A program made the translations under genes and the position numbers. The notes beneath the pieces were generated by a model. It worked only from the letters and a program-made list of their open reading frames with translations, was not told where the DNA came from and ran no database searches. Source: Hyphomicrobium sp. (GTDB lineage Bacteria; Pseudomonadota; Alphaproteobacteria; Rhizobiales; Hyphomicrobiaceae). From it: 64,000 nt of DNA. Numbering within the stretch: position 1 is the stretch's first letter; the number at the start of each line of letters is the position of its first letter. Positions 52,176 to 60,018 of this stretch are shown piece by piece. Location of the stretch: contig NZ_WBUE01000004.1 in NCBI RefSeq assembly GCF_009026145.1, forward strand, positions 173,517 to 237,516, written 5' to 3'.

Positions 52176-52724
52176 ATGCGTGCCGTGTTGCGGCTCATTG
52201 TACTCGGCGTTGGCTTGACAGCAGCTACGGCTGCCGTCGGTCAGGCGCCGAACTCACCGGAGCGAGTCGAGTGGCGCTTGGCGGGACTGACGGGCGTGAC
52301 GGTTAGGGTTCGGCTTAGCGAAGCCAGCAAGAGGTGCGACCTGCAGGAGGGGCCGCTCACGAGCGCCGTGCTGCTCCCGATACGCGCCTACACCAAGCTC
52401 GCCGACAATGACCAAAGCGAACTCGAGATCTCGGTTTCATCGGCAGAGAGCGATCAAGGCTGGTGCGTGCACGCCCTCACTGCTCAACTGACGACACCGA
52501 TACTTGTGAGGCTGCCCTATCAGGCCGAGGAAACCCAGCGGCGTGTTCTTCTTTGGTCGCACTATGTTGTCGCGGCCGCTCAAGTTCGAGAGCCATCCTA
52601 CGTTGCCGATACGGCTGAGGCGATCGGCAAGCAGTTCGCTATGGCCTGGCAGGAAAGCAACGCGACGCCTGTCACCGGCAAGATCGTCGAAGATCCGTTC
52701 AAGAAGGCGATGCAGGGCCGCTAG
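52176..52724 (+). CDS. Secreted hypothetical protein of the island
   Basis: 182 residues: signal peptide (RAVLRLIVLGVGLTAATAAVGQA) and a mostly beta-type mature part with two Cys (RCDLQE, WCVHAL), probably disulfide-linked. No family recognised. ATG 52176 with AAGGTGG upstream; a GTG three codons earlier is possible. Lies after higBA in the same direction. A periplasmic accessory (morono-like) factor altering host surface traits is conceivable, but nothing in the sequence shows it. Confidence 0.6.
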   Translation: MRAVLRLIVLGVGLTAATAAVGQAPNSPERVEWRLAGLTGVTVRVRLSEASKRCDLQEGPLTSAVLLPIRAYTKLADNDQSELEISVSSAESDQGWCVHALTAQLTTPILVRLPYQAEETQRRVLLWSHYVVAAAQVREPSYVADTAEAIGKQFAMAWQESNATPVTGKIVEDPFKKAMQGR

Positions 52725-52847
52725 GCGCGTGCTCCCAGCGCCAGGGGCAAACCTCGAGTTGCACACTGCTGTTGATAAGATGCCGGATCGGCGACGCCGC
52801 TCGATGCCACCGTTTTGCGCCGCGCCTGCCCGCCCACGACGTGAACA

Positions 52848-52870
52848 CGGTCGAGTGCGGGCTAGTCCCG
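52848..52870 (+). repeat. 23-bp direct repeat, copy 1
   Basis: Exact 23-bp match to 53138-53160 (core TCGAGTGCGGGCTAGTCCCG). The two copies bracket a 65-codon gene and lie 290 bp apart. Confidence 0.85.
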
Positions 52871-52957
52871 CGGATAGGGGCGGCATGCCCGCTGGTGATC
52901 GAACGTGGAAAGTGATTAGACTGCCCGCGAAGGAAGTCGGCGCATGGTGGAGCAGCG

Positions 52958-53155
52958 ATGGGGGACTTGAAGGATTTCTATGCTCGTCTCCTCGAGGACC
53001 TCGACTTGCGGTTCTCGAGCATCGACCACCAGATCGCCGACATCCGTCACGTCATGGCGCAGCACACCAAGCGGTTCACCGTCATCGAGGACAAGCTCGC
53101 TGCCCTCGATGAGAAGCTCGCCGCCATCGCCGAGGGACGGTCGAGTGCGGGCTAG
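52958..53155 (+). CDS. Small coiled-coil protein
   Basis: 65 residues with a heptad-like pattern (LRFSSIDHQIADIRHVMAQH, FTVIEDKLAALDEKLAAIAE), predicted to form one long helix. ATG 52958 preceded by GGAG. The stop lies inside the second 23-bp repeat. Related in style to small phage accessory proteins; no function recognised. Confidence 0.6.
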   Translation: MGDLKDFYARLLEDLDLRFSSIDHQIADIRHVMAQHTKRFTVIEDKLAALDEKLAAIAEGRSSAG

Positions 53156-53183
53156 TCCCGTAAAGTCTCATTATCGGGACTAG
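53138..53183 (+). repeat. 23-bp direct repeat, copy 2, joined to a 9-bp inverted repeat
   Basis: 53138-53160 repeats 52848-52870 exactly. Its end CTAGTCCCG pairs with CGGGACTAG at 53175-53183 across a 14-bp spacer, a hairpin absent from copy 1. No T-run follows. Confidence 0.75.
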
Positions 53184-53420
53184 AACGCACCGGATTGAGA
53201 TTCCCCGTCACGTTGTAATGCTCAACGCAGCGCTGGGCCGCAGAGCCGGCCTAGACGGCGACGAATGTCGAGCACAGCTCACCCACGTCGGACAGCATGC
53301 GCCCGCCACAACGCGCGAAATTTGCCGCCTTGGCGTACGCGTCGTGCGGTGAGTGCTACCGCTCTCGGCGTTGCCGCACGGCGTGGCTCGATTGCGCCAT
53401 GCGGCGCCCTACTCGAGACG
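53184..53420. other. Gap between the converging arms of the island
   Basis: 237 bp where rightward and leftward arms meet. It contains a 20-bp exact copy (53220-53239) of a stretch in the 3' part of the membrane-protein gene (47335-47354), suggesting a past rearrangement. No gene or RNA recognised. Confidence 0.4.
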
Positions 53421-53748
53421 CTAGGATCCGACGACGAGGCGGACGATCTCGATCTTGCAGCCTGGCGGCAGCGCGTCGAGCGCGAGCGGCGCAGGTTGCA
53501 GCACCCATCGATGCTGCGCACTGTCGACCATGTACTCGGTCACCGCCGCCTCGGTGACGCCGTTCTGGTACCTGAGCACGATGACCTTCTCGCCGCGCTG
53601 TGGCGCGCGGCCTAACTCGGCAAAAGCTGCCGAAGTCGACCAGCGAACCGGCCTGATACGCCATCCCGTCGCCGCCCAGCCGCACTGCCCGCCGCACCAC
53701 GCCGGGCCAGCGCTCATCCCCCCTGAACTCGCCGAAGGTGAGGGCCAT
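53421..53748 (-). pseudogene. Frameshifted small gene of the tail group
   Basis: The N-terminal half reads in one frame from ATG 53748 (MALTFGEFRGDERWPGVVRR to SLVDFGSF) and the C-terminal half in another (ELGRAPQRGEKVIVLRYQNG to CKIEIVRLVVGS, stop at 53421). The switch falls at a TTTT run near 53620-53623; removing one T joins the halves into one 108-residue protein with consistent composition. Either a real +1 insertion or a sequencing error; no slippery motif of a known kind. Follows the tail-Z-like gene by 71 bp in the same direction. No family recognised. Confidence 0.62.
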
Positions 53749-53819
53749 ACGGACACCGCACTACGCGATGCGCTGGGAAATAGCCCGGTGACCGCGCTTG
53801 GCGTCGGGCCCGGCGCGGG

Positions 53820-54371
53820 TCAGCTCAGGACGCCGTTCGTCAGGCGCTTGATCTCATGCTCGACGCGCCGCGGCATCTCGGTGTTGGTCACGGTGTTGAA
53901 CGCCGCCGCCGTCGCGTCCTTGACCATCTCCTTCGGCACGTTCGGGCCGGCGATGCGCTTGATCGGCAGGCGGCCTCGCCCTTCGCGCCAGAATGCGTGT
54001 CCGCCGCGCGACTTCACAATGAAGGCATGTTCGTAGGGGCGCCGCCGATTCCACGGCGCGGCCGAAACGCCCTCGGTCACCTGGAAAGCCCGGAAGTGCT
54101 TCAACGGTATCGGACCGCCCGTGCACCAGATTGTATAGGTCAGCGTTCCCCAGGATGACCGCGACTTGTGGAGCTTGCCGTATATCTCGATCGCGCGCTG
54201 CGGCGCGCCGATCTGCTTCGACAACGTGCGCCGAACGAGCGTGAACACCTTGTCGCCCGTATGATTGATCGCCCGGTTCAGGACTTTCACCCGTTGCGGC
54301 CCGGCTAGCTTCTCGGTGGCGGCCATCACCTTGGCGATACCGTCGCCATGCCATCGAATAATCAGGGACAT
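53820..54371 (-). CDS. Minor tail protein Z-like (prophage)
   Basis: 183 residues. The pattern ALNRAINHTGDKV-like (here VLNRAINHTGDKVFTLVRRT), a central strand-rich part with AFQVTEGVSAAPWNRRRPYE and GHAFWREGRGRLPIKRIAGP plus NVPKEMVKD fits the prophage minor tail protein Z group, which lies at the head-tail connection side of siphophage tails. ATG 54371 with GAGGTGA upstream. Transcribed with the HerA gene (116 bp gap). A head-proximal tail protein beside small-terminase genes matches ordinary siphophage order with the capsid block missing. Confidence 0.75.
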   Translation of the reverse strand: MSLIIRWHGDGIAKVMAATEKLAGPQRVKVLNRAINHTGDKVFTLVRRTLSKQIGAPQRAIEIYGKLHKSRSSWGTLTYTIWCTGGPIPLKHFRAFQVTEGVSAAPWNRRRPYEHAFIVKSRGGHAFWREGRGRLPIKRIAGPNVPKEMVKDATAAAFNTVTNTEMPRRVEHEIKRLTNGVLS

Positions 54372-54487
54372 CGCATCACCTCAGTTCGTGGCCTCGAGCC
54401 TACGACGGGCGTCGGCGAGCCCATTGCGGGACCAAGCTACCTTATTCGCCGCGCTCGAAGCAACGCGCGGCCGTTCGACATCGCGCT

Positions 54488-56224
54488 TCAGTCAAGGCCG
54501 TCGGGGAACAGCAGATCGGTGGCCACGACCCGGCCGGGCTGCGGGTAGTCGATCAGCCCCATCGAGCGCAAGCGCCCGAGGTTGTTCGCAAAGACGCTCG
54601 ATGTGGCGGAAGCCTCAACGCGCTCGGCGAGGTCGGCTTTGCTGATCTGGTTCGGATAGAGGTCGATCGCCTCGTTGAGGATTCGCGCCTGCGGCCGCGT
54701 GAGGCGCCGCGCGATGCTGTCGTGCAGGTCGGCGAGCGACTGAATCGGCGCGTCGAGCCGCGCGAGATCCCGGCCAGCATCCGTAAGGATCACCTCACCC
54801 GGTCGGGGATAGTCGAGCAGGCCGGCCGATCGCATGGCGCCGAGGTTGTTGGCGTAGACACTCGACGTCGACGAGGCGTCGGCCATGAACGCCAGCACTA
54901 CCTTGTCGGCCTGCTTAATGCCGATGCCCTCGAACCAGTAGAGGGCATCGAGTATCCGCTGCCGGCTATCGCTGATCTTGAAGCCCTCGGGCATGGCGCG
55001 CGCCTCGGCCGCTGGCGCTGGGGCGGCACGGGCCGGCTCGGGTGGGCGCGCTCGATGGGCCGCGTTCGGCGCCGGCGTCGCCGGCAGGGGGCTGTCGACC
55101 TTGGTGCCGAGGTAGACGTTGATCTCAGATGCCAGCCCGCTGATCAGATCCTCGAAGATCTCGCGCGACTTTTCGACGAACGGCGCCACCTTCTTCCCGG
55201 CGACGAACTCGTGTGCCAGGCGGCGGCCGCGGTCGAGGCCTCGCTGCTCGGCCTCGGTGATGGCGCCGGGCGCAATGCCGGCACCCTTGGCGAGCTCGGT
55301 CTGCAGGCGCTTGATCTCGGCCTTCAGCTTCTTGGGGTCGTTGGCTGCCGCCTCGTCGATCGCCGTCGCCATCTCGTCGCGGATCGCGTCAAGGTCGATA
55401 TCGGCCCAGGTAGCCGGCTCGTTAGCCTCGCCGTCGACCGGCGCGCGCATGCTGTCGAACGTCTTGATGAGCGGGAACTGCACCCGCTTCAAGACGCCCT
55501 GCTCGGGCGCCCAGACGTACCCCTCGCCCACCTTCAGCTTCGGCAGGCTATCGATCACCGCTTGGCCCTCGTCGGCGTCGCCGTGGCCCTTGATCCACTC
55601 GCCCAGCGCCTTGCGATCCTGCGGCGCGACGAGGCGCAGCGCGATCATGCTGTTGCATTGGGTGAGCACGCGCTTGTGCAGGTTCGCTGGCCGCTGGGTG
55701 ATGGCGATGGCGCGGAAGCCCTTGCGGCGGCCGCGCTGGAAGATGCGCGCCACCGCGCTCATCATCCGCTCGGTGCCGGGAGCGCCGTGCTGTGGCGCGA
55801 ACTCGTCCGCTTCCTCGATCACCAGATGCAACGGCTTGCTGTTGAGCCGGTAAAGCTCTTCAAAGAACGCCGTGGCGAAGCGCTGCTGCGCGCCGACCGT
55901 CATACCGTCGAGATCGATAGTGCAAGGCCGGTTCCCCTCGGCGACGATCTTGGCCAGCGTCGGGCCGGCGGCCTCGTTGAGCGGCACGTCGGCGTGCTCG
56001 CCGCCGAATATCACGATCGGGTAGGCGGCCTTCTTGCCGTCGGCAGTCGAGCGCAGGCCGTACCAGACGCCGGTGTAGTCGAGGATGCACACGCGCCGAT
56101 CGGCGTCGAGCAGACGCTCGACGATCACGCGCGTGGTGAAGCTCTTGCCGCCCCCGGTCATGGCCATGATGGCCATGTGCTGGTCGAGCGCGGCGTCGGG
56201 GATATTGGGAACGATCGTCTTCAC
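54488..56224 (-). CDS. HerA/FtsK-type ATPase with two C-terminal winged-helix domains
   Basis: 578 residues. Walker A AMTGGGKSF (about 21-29), Walker B LHLVIEEADEF (about 133-143), arginine-finger region FQRGRRKGFRAIAITQRP; then a coiled linker (about 290-400), an Ala/Pro-rich linker and two similar winged-helix-like units (TSSVYANNLGAMRSAGLLDY and TSSVFANNLGRLRSMGLIDY). HerA ATPases are hexameric DNA translocases. Start: GTG 56224 has GAGG eight bases upstream; a TTG at 56245 has none. No NurA nuclease neighbour; instead small-terminase-like genes precede it, the position normally taken by a large terminase. Confidence 0.88.
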   Translation of the reverse strand: MKTIVPNIPDAALDQHMAIMAMTGGGKSFTTRVIVERLLDADRRVCILDYTGVWYGLRSTADGKKAAYPIVIFGGEHADVPLNEAAGPTLAKIVAEGNRPCTIDLDGMTVGAQQRFATAFFEELYRLNSKPLHLVIEEADEFAPQHGAPGTERMMSAVARIFQRGRRKGFRAIAITQRPANLHKRVLTQCNSMIALRLVAPQDRKALGEWIKGHGDADEGQAVIDSLPKLKVGEGYVWAPEQGVLKRVQFPLIKTFDSMRAPVDGEANEPATWADIDLDAIRDEMATAIDEAAANDPKKLKAEIKRLQTELAKGAGIAPGAITEAEQRGLDRGRRLAHEFVAGKKVAPFVEKSREIFEDLISGLASEINVYLGTKVDSPLPATPAPNAAHRARPPEPARAAPAPAAEARAMPEGFKISDSRQRILDALYWFEGIGIKQADKVVLAFMADASSTSSVYANNLGAMRSAGLLDYPRPGEVILTDAGRDLARLDAPIQSLADLHDSIARRLTRPQARILNEAIDLYPNQISKADLAERVEASATSSVFANNLGRLRSMGLIDYPQPGRVVATDLLFPDGLD

Positions 56225-56260
56225 GAAAATGGCCTCGTTCAGCAATGGGGATGCTTGCGC

Positions 56261-56713
56261 TCAGGTCTCGGCGCCTTCCTCGATCGGGTCGCGACCAGCA
56301 TCTCGCCTTGGCTTGCGGCGGGCGGCACTGGCCGTCTCGCGGACGAACCTGACGTAGCCCTGCACAGAGGCAGCGAGCTCGTACTCGGCGCGGCCGGTCT
56401 TCACGAGATAGCCATCGTCGGCGAGCATACGCATCCAGCGCTCGCCGACAGCGAGGATGGCTCCAAGTCGCGCCGCAGAGACGATGTTTTCATCTCGACG
56501 CAGCACCGCCTTCGCTTCGTATAGATAGCGCTGATAGCCTTGAACCGAGGCTGTCAAGTCGAACGCACCCCGCCGTCGCTTGACTAAGTAGCCACGTTCA
56601 ACGAGCTGCCGTATGGCCCGCTCCGTCAGCGGCGGAGTGGCGAGGATCGAAGCCAACTTCGCGGCCGACACGCCTCCCATTTCCAGATTCGAAGCATATT
56701 TTCCCCGGGTCAT
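56261..56713 (-). CDS. Duplicated Nu1-like (terminase small subunit-type) DNA-binding protein
   Basis: 150 residues in two similar halves: about 14-65 (VSAAKLASILATPPLTERAI to FDLTASVQGYQRYL) and 78-125 (VSAARLGAILAVGERWMRML to YELAASVQGYVRFVR). Each resembles the winged-helix DNA-binding domain of phage Nu1-type small terminases, which choose the packaging site. A single such domain is usual; the tandem is not. ATG 56713 with GAGGAGAAG. Precedes the HerA gene by about 36 bp. It could bind a direct-repeat site in the island DNA. Confidence 0.75.
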   Translation of the reverse strand: MTRGKYASNLEMGGVSAAKLASILATPPLTERAIRQLVERGYLVKRRRGAFDLTASVQGYQRYLYEAKAVLRRDENIVSAARLGAILAVGERWMRMLADDGYLVKTGRAEYELAASVQGYVRFVRETASAARRKPRRDAGRDPIEEGAET

Positions 56714-56853
56714 GGGCTCTTCTCCTCATCAAAGCGGAATCGGAATTCGAGTTTTTAGCCCTCAAAAAATTGTCGAGCCTCGGGCCGCCGCCGCGCCGCA
56801 CGCTGGGGGGGAGGGCCTGGAAAGGACCCGCGAGCTCGGCTCTGCTGCCACGC
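56714..56853. other. Short gap in the packaging-like operon
   Basis: 140 bp with the ribosome-binding site of the Nu1-like gene and a T-rich stretch (GAGTTTTTAGCCCTCAAAA). No gene seen. Confidence 0.35.
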
Positions 56854-57642
56854 TCATGACGGCTCATCACTTGATTGTCGCGCTTCGAGGAACATCGCCT
56901 CAAAGCTTTCTGCTGGCGGCGCTGGCGCACGATCCTCACTCGCTTCTCGCATCTCGATGAAAACCTCGACGCGAATGGTCGGTGCGCGTTTATCGGCCGA
57001 CGCCGCCCCGGCTAGCGCCGCCAGGCCAGCGTCAAGGCGGCGTAGCGCAGCGAGCCGAACAACATCGGCTTGCCGTTCGTCGAAGGCCACTAGGGCGAGG
57101 CGTTCCAGGTCGGCCGCGGCTTGCGTCGGCGCAGCAGCGTCGGCGGTAACCACCGGCAGCACCTGCGCCGGCGGTTCGGTGGCGGAACACACGTCCGATC
57201 TCATCTCGCCGCGAAGATGGGAGATCCTGTCGACGATGCACGGCTTGCGCAACAGGCGGCGCGCTCGCTCGCTGAGGACGTTGCTGCCGAGGGCCCGGCT
57301 ATCCGGATAGGCAGCTGCGTAGGCACGCGCCCCGTTCGCGTTCTGGGCGTAGTGCTCACAGAAGGCGACTTGCTGCCCGTTGAGTGACGCCGAAGCTTGC
57401 TGGGGCTCGGCGCGGGCGCACCAATCGGCTCGACTCTCGTTGCGGAGGTCGGCGACCTTGGCGAGGATCCAGGGCTTGCGCAGCAGGCGACGAGCGTACT
57501 CGCTGCGCGCCTTGGGCCTCTTAGACCGGCTCCAGGGATATGCGTGCGCAAAGGCGTGGGCGCCGTTCTGGTTTTGAGCGTAGTGACTGCAGAAGGTTGC
57601 TTGCTGCTCGGTCAGTGACACCGGAGGTTCGCTTCCGCGCAT
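56854..57642 (-). CDS. Protein with two tandem Terminase_2 (small terminase) domains
   Basis: 262 residues. Domain one at about 9-70 (LTEQQATFCSHYAQNQNGAH to RRLLRKPWILAKVADLR) and two at 86-147 (LNGQQVAFCEHYAQNANGAR to RRLLRKPCIVDRISHLR) both match the Terminase_2 pattern (LTxxQxxFCxxY, NGAxA, ARRLLxxPxI). A polar C-terminal part (about 160-262) may bind a partner. Small terminases recognise phage DNA for packaging; satellites often encode one to redirect helper packaging. The start ATG is 22 bp downstream of three GCGTCA iterons. Confidence 0.82.
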   Translation of the reverse strand: MRGSEPPVSLTEQQATFCSHYAQNQNGAHAFAHAYPWSRSKRPKARSEYARRLLRKPWILAKVADLRNESRADWCARAEPQQASASLNGQQVAFCEHYAQNANGARAYAAAYPDSRALGSNVLSERARRLLRKPCIVDRISHLRGEMRSDVCSATEPPAQVLPVVTADAAAPTQAAADLERLALVAFDERQADVVRLAALRRLDAGLAALAGAASADKRAPTIRVEVFIEMREASEDRAPAPPAESFEAMFLEARQSSDEPS

Positions 57643-57663
57643 GATGGCGATGCTCCCATGGGA

Positions 57664-57688
57664 TGACGCTATGACGCTAGTGACGCTA
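57664..57688 (-). promoter_or_regulatory. Triple TGACGCTA iteron upstream of the small-terminase-like gene
   Basis: TGACGCTA at 57664, 57672 and 57681 (read as TAGCGTCA on the coding strand). The same motif clusters at 47451-47531 on the other arm, upstream of the tail-chaperone gene. The last copy overlaps the helicase stop codon. Candidate binding site of a shared late-gene activator or a replication iteron. Confidence 0.65.
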
Positions 57689-59590
57689 CCCGCCTATTGT
57701 TATGACTGAACCCCTGGACGTTCGTCGTTCGCCGATCTGCCAGCCCAGCGCCCTAAGCGCCGGCGCGGCGCGCTTCAGCCGATCGGCGAACCATCTGGCA
57801 TTGCCCGGCCAGTCGCCTGACCGTTTAGCCTCCAGAGGCACGCGCTCACCCAGCGCTGCATAGAGCTCGGCTGCGGTGCCCTGCCAGTATCCGCCGTGAT
57901 CGCGCACGAACGAGCGCAGTGTGCTGGCGACTAGATCGCCGTCGACGAGCGCTACGGTCGCCCGGGCACGATTGGCGGCATAGGCCTCGAGAAACGCGCC
58001 AGGGGGCCACGGCAGCGCTGGCTCGGCCGCGACGACCAGGCGTGCGAAATCCGCCATCCGCACGTTGGGCGTCTCGACTTCACCCAGTCGCCGCAGCCCC
58101 ACCGCCAGGGCATCGAGCAGCGCCGCTAGTGCCTCAGGTAGCACGGCCTCGGCCGCTGCACGCCAGGCGGCCTCGGTGAGCCGCCTGCTTGGCGGATCGA
58201 GAGTGACCATGATGGAGCGGTCGGCGAGGTCCCCCCGCGCAGCCAGGTCGGGGATGCCGTTCAGGATGATCGGCCGGCATGCGGCGAAGGTGGCCGTGTC
58301 GTAGTCGCTATAGAGCGCGCGCCCGCCGATCTCCGATCCCGTCGACAGACGACACAGACTGTCCGCCATGTCGGCGCGTAGGCTGCTCAGATTGTCAAAT
58401 GCGAGCACGCGACCATGTCTCGCGGCTGCAATCAGGTCACGATCGTCGCGCGGTGGCTGAAGCAGGTCACCGGCAACCGGATCGACCACGCGCTGCAGCA
58501 ACCGCACGACCGTAGATTTCCCAGCGCCGGCCTCGCCCCCGATGATCAGGACAGGATAAGGCCCGTCCGGCATCAGCGCGCCGAGGCACCAGGCGATGAG
58601 CAGAATGAGATCGTCCCGGTGGATTCGATCGAGCAACCGCAGCAGCCCATCAAAGCTGCCGCGTCGCGGCAGATCAGGCAGAGGCGCTATGCGCCGAGAC
58701 CGGATCATCGGCACCGGTGCGCTGGGGACCTCATCCCAGCCCGCCGGCGACGCACGGATCACTGACCAGTCGGGCGTGCCCCGGTCGATATAGATGCTGC
58801 CATCGTGCCCTGCGACACGCAGCGGTGCGCGCCGCACCTTCCCACTCAGGTGCGCGCGCGCCTCGAGGCCCATACGCGCGTCACGGATCGCAGTTCCGCC
58901 GACCGACGCCGGCCGCCCCTTGCTGCGGTAGCGCCGTGCTACCTGCCCTATGAGCCAGTCACACAACGCGCGGCCATTGATCGAGTGGTGCTCTACGTGA
59001 TCACCGACTGTGATAGTGGCGAACGTTTCGCCCTCGGGCGAGCGCCATAGCTCGATCTCGTCGCAGACGGACAGCAGCGCATCACGCTGCCCCATGCGCG
59101 CGTCCTCGAGATCGATCGGCGCGCCCTCAACGCGCTGGGCGCGCTCGTCCAGTGCATCGCGCTCGCCAGCCTCGATACCAGCGGCGGTTGTCTTCTGTAC
59201 CGCATCCTCGCCGAGATCGCTGACCAGGCCGCATGCGACAGCCGCCTCGCGCAGCAGGTTTCCGACCTCGCTGCGATCGACGACGCCCAAGGCGATGACC
59301 TCGCCATAGCCACGCGCCAGGCGCTGCAGCAGCTCAAGCCGTTCTTCTGGTGTGCCGCCGGCGATGGCGAGCTCGTCGGTTCGCCGATCGAGCTCCGCGT
59401 GGCCGAGCCGCCGTAGCTGGGAGAGGATGGCGTGATCGCTGCTATCAGTTGCCGCGGGCGAGCGCCCGTTGACGCGGCGTTCCATAGCAGTAGCCTGTGC
59501 GCGCATGTGGGGGCGATCCGATCTGCGCCTAGCCACGCCCCGCGAACCCGCGTATACGTGCGCGTAGGCGCTGTTAGCGAATGTGGGCAC
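57686..59590 (-). CDS. Helicase/primase-like ATPase of the island
   Basis: 634 residues from GTG 59590 (other in-frame ATGs at 59506 and 59485; no strong ribosome-binding site at any, so the start is unsure). Walker A GGEAGAGKST (351-360), Walker B RVLAFDNLS (about 394-402), sensor RPIILNGI (439-446) followed by DLADRSI, the arrangement of D5/SF3-like phage and plasmid helicase ATPases; the N-terminal 300 residues have no recognised primase motif. Probably the replication initiator/helicase of the element. Transcribed between alpA and the small-terminase-like gene. Confidence 0.78.
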   Translation of the reverse strand: MPTFANSAYAHVYAGSRGVARRRSDRPHMRAQATAMERRVNGRSPAATDSSDHAILSQLRRLGHAELDRRTDELAIAGGTPEERLELLQRLARGYGEVIALGVVDRSEVGNLLREAAVACGLVSDLGEDAVQKTTAAGIEAGERDALDERAQRVEGAPIDLEDARMGQRDALLSVCDEIELWRSPEGETFATITVGDHVEHHSINGRALCDWLIGQVARRYRSKGRPASVGGTAIRDARMGLEARAHLSGKVRRAPLRVAGHDGSIYIDRGTPDWSVIRASPAGWDEVPSAPVPMIRSRRIAPLPDLPRRGSFDGLLRLLDRIHRDDLILLIAWCLGALMPDGPYPVLIIGGEAGAGKSTVVRLLQRVVDPVAGDLLQPPRDDRDLIAAARHGRVLAFDNLSSLRADMADSLCRLSTGSEIGGRALYSDYDTATFAACRPIILNGIPDLAARGDLADRSIMVTLDPPSRRLTEAAWRAAAEAVLPEALAALLDALAVGLRRLGEVETPNVRMADFARLVVAAEPALPWPPGAFLEAYAANRARATVALVDGDLVASTLRSFVRDHGGYWQGTAAELYAALGERVPLEAKRSGDWPGNARWFADRLKRAAPALRALGWQIGERRTSRGSVITIGG

Positions 59591-59641
59591 CCGCCCACCC
59601 GGTCACGCGAACGCTACTGGTGCCATAGGATGTCATCGACT

Positions 59642-59670
59642 GAAGGCCCGGCGCCGCACGCTGGGCCTTC
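59642..59670. terminator. Hairpin after alpA
   Basis: GAAGGCCC and GGGCCTTC form an 8-bp perfect stem with a 13-base loop just past the alpA stop. No T-run, so terminator activity is uncertain. Confidence 0.4.
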
Positions 59671-59676
59671 GCCGTT

Positions 59677-59928
59677 TCAGGGGCGGCTCTCTACCGGGCT
59701 GGTGCAGTCCTCAAGCTTGATCGTCGCCCGCTGGCGGTCCGCCAGCCACGCCGCGACTTCATCAGCGCGAAACGCGATCTTCGTTTCCCCCAGCTTTAGG
59801 GGCATCGGGAAACGACCCTGCCTGATCAGTCGGTAAATCGATGGGCGGGCGTAGGTCGTCAGCCTGACGACATCGCGCATGGAAAGCAGGCGCGGGGCGC
59901 TGGGGGCATGTACGGGTGTGCTGGGCAT
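59677..59928 (-). CDS. AlpA-type excisionase/regulator
   Basis: 83 residues of the AlpA/MerR-like helix-turn-helix group: LLSMRDVVRLTTYARPSIYR LIRQ-type recognition region, FPMPLKLGETKIAFRADEV and WLADRQ. In P4-like islands this protein activates integrase or acts as excisionase. ATG 59928 with GGAGG upstream; the frame extends to 60018 but without a site. Sits between the helicase and the unknown gene next to int, as in many tRNA-borne islands. Confidence 0.9.
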   Translation of the reverse strand: MPSTPVHAPSAPRLLSMRDVVRLTTYARPSIYRLIRQGRFPMPLKLGETKIAFRADEVAAWLADRQRATIKLEDCTSPVESRP

Positions 59929-60018
59929 GAGGCCTCCGTGTCGCAGTGATGCGCCGCTACATGCGACGACTCGATACGGGACACGGTGGCGGTATCGTCT
60001 GCGCAGTAACAGTCGCAC

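Noticed and set aside
54722..56524. 600-codon plus-strand frame over the HerA gene
   Set aside because: Shadow of a clear ATPase gene; composition is Arg/Leu/Ala-rich as expected for antisense of GC-rich coding DNA.
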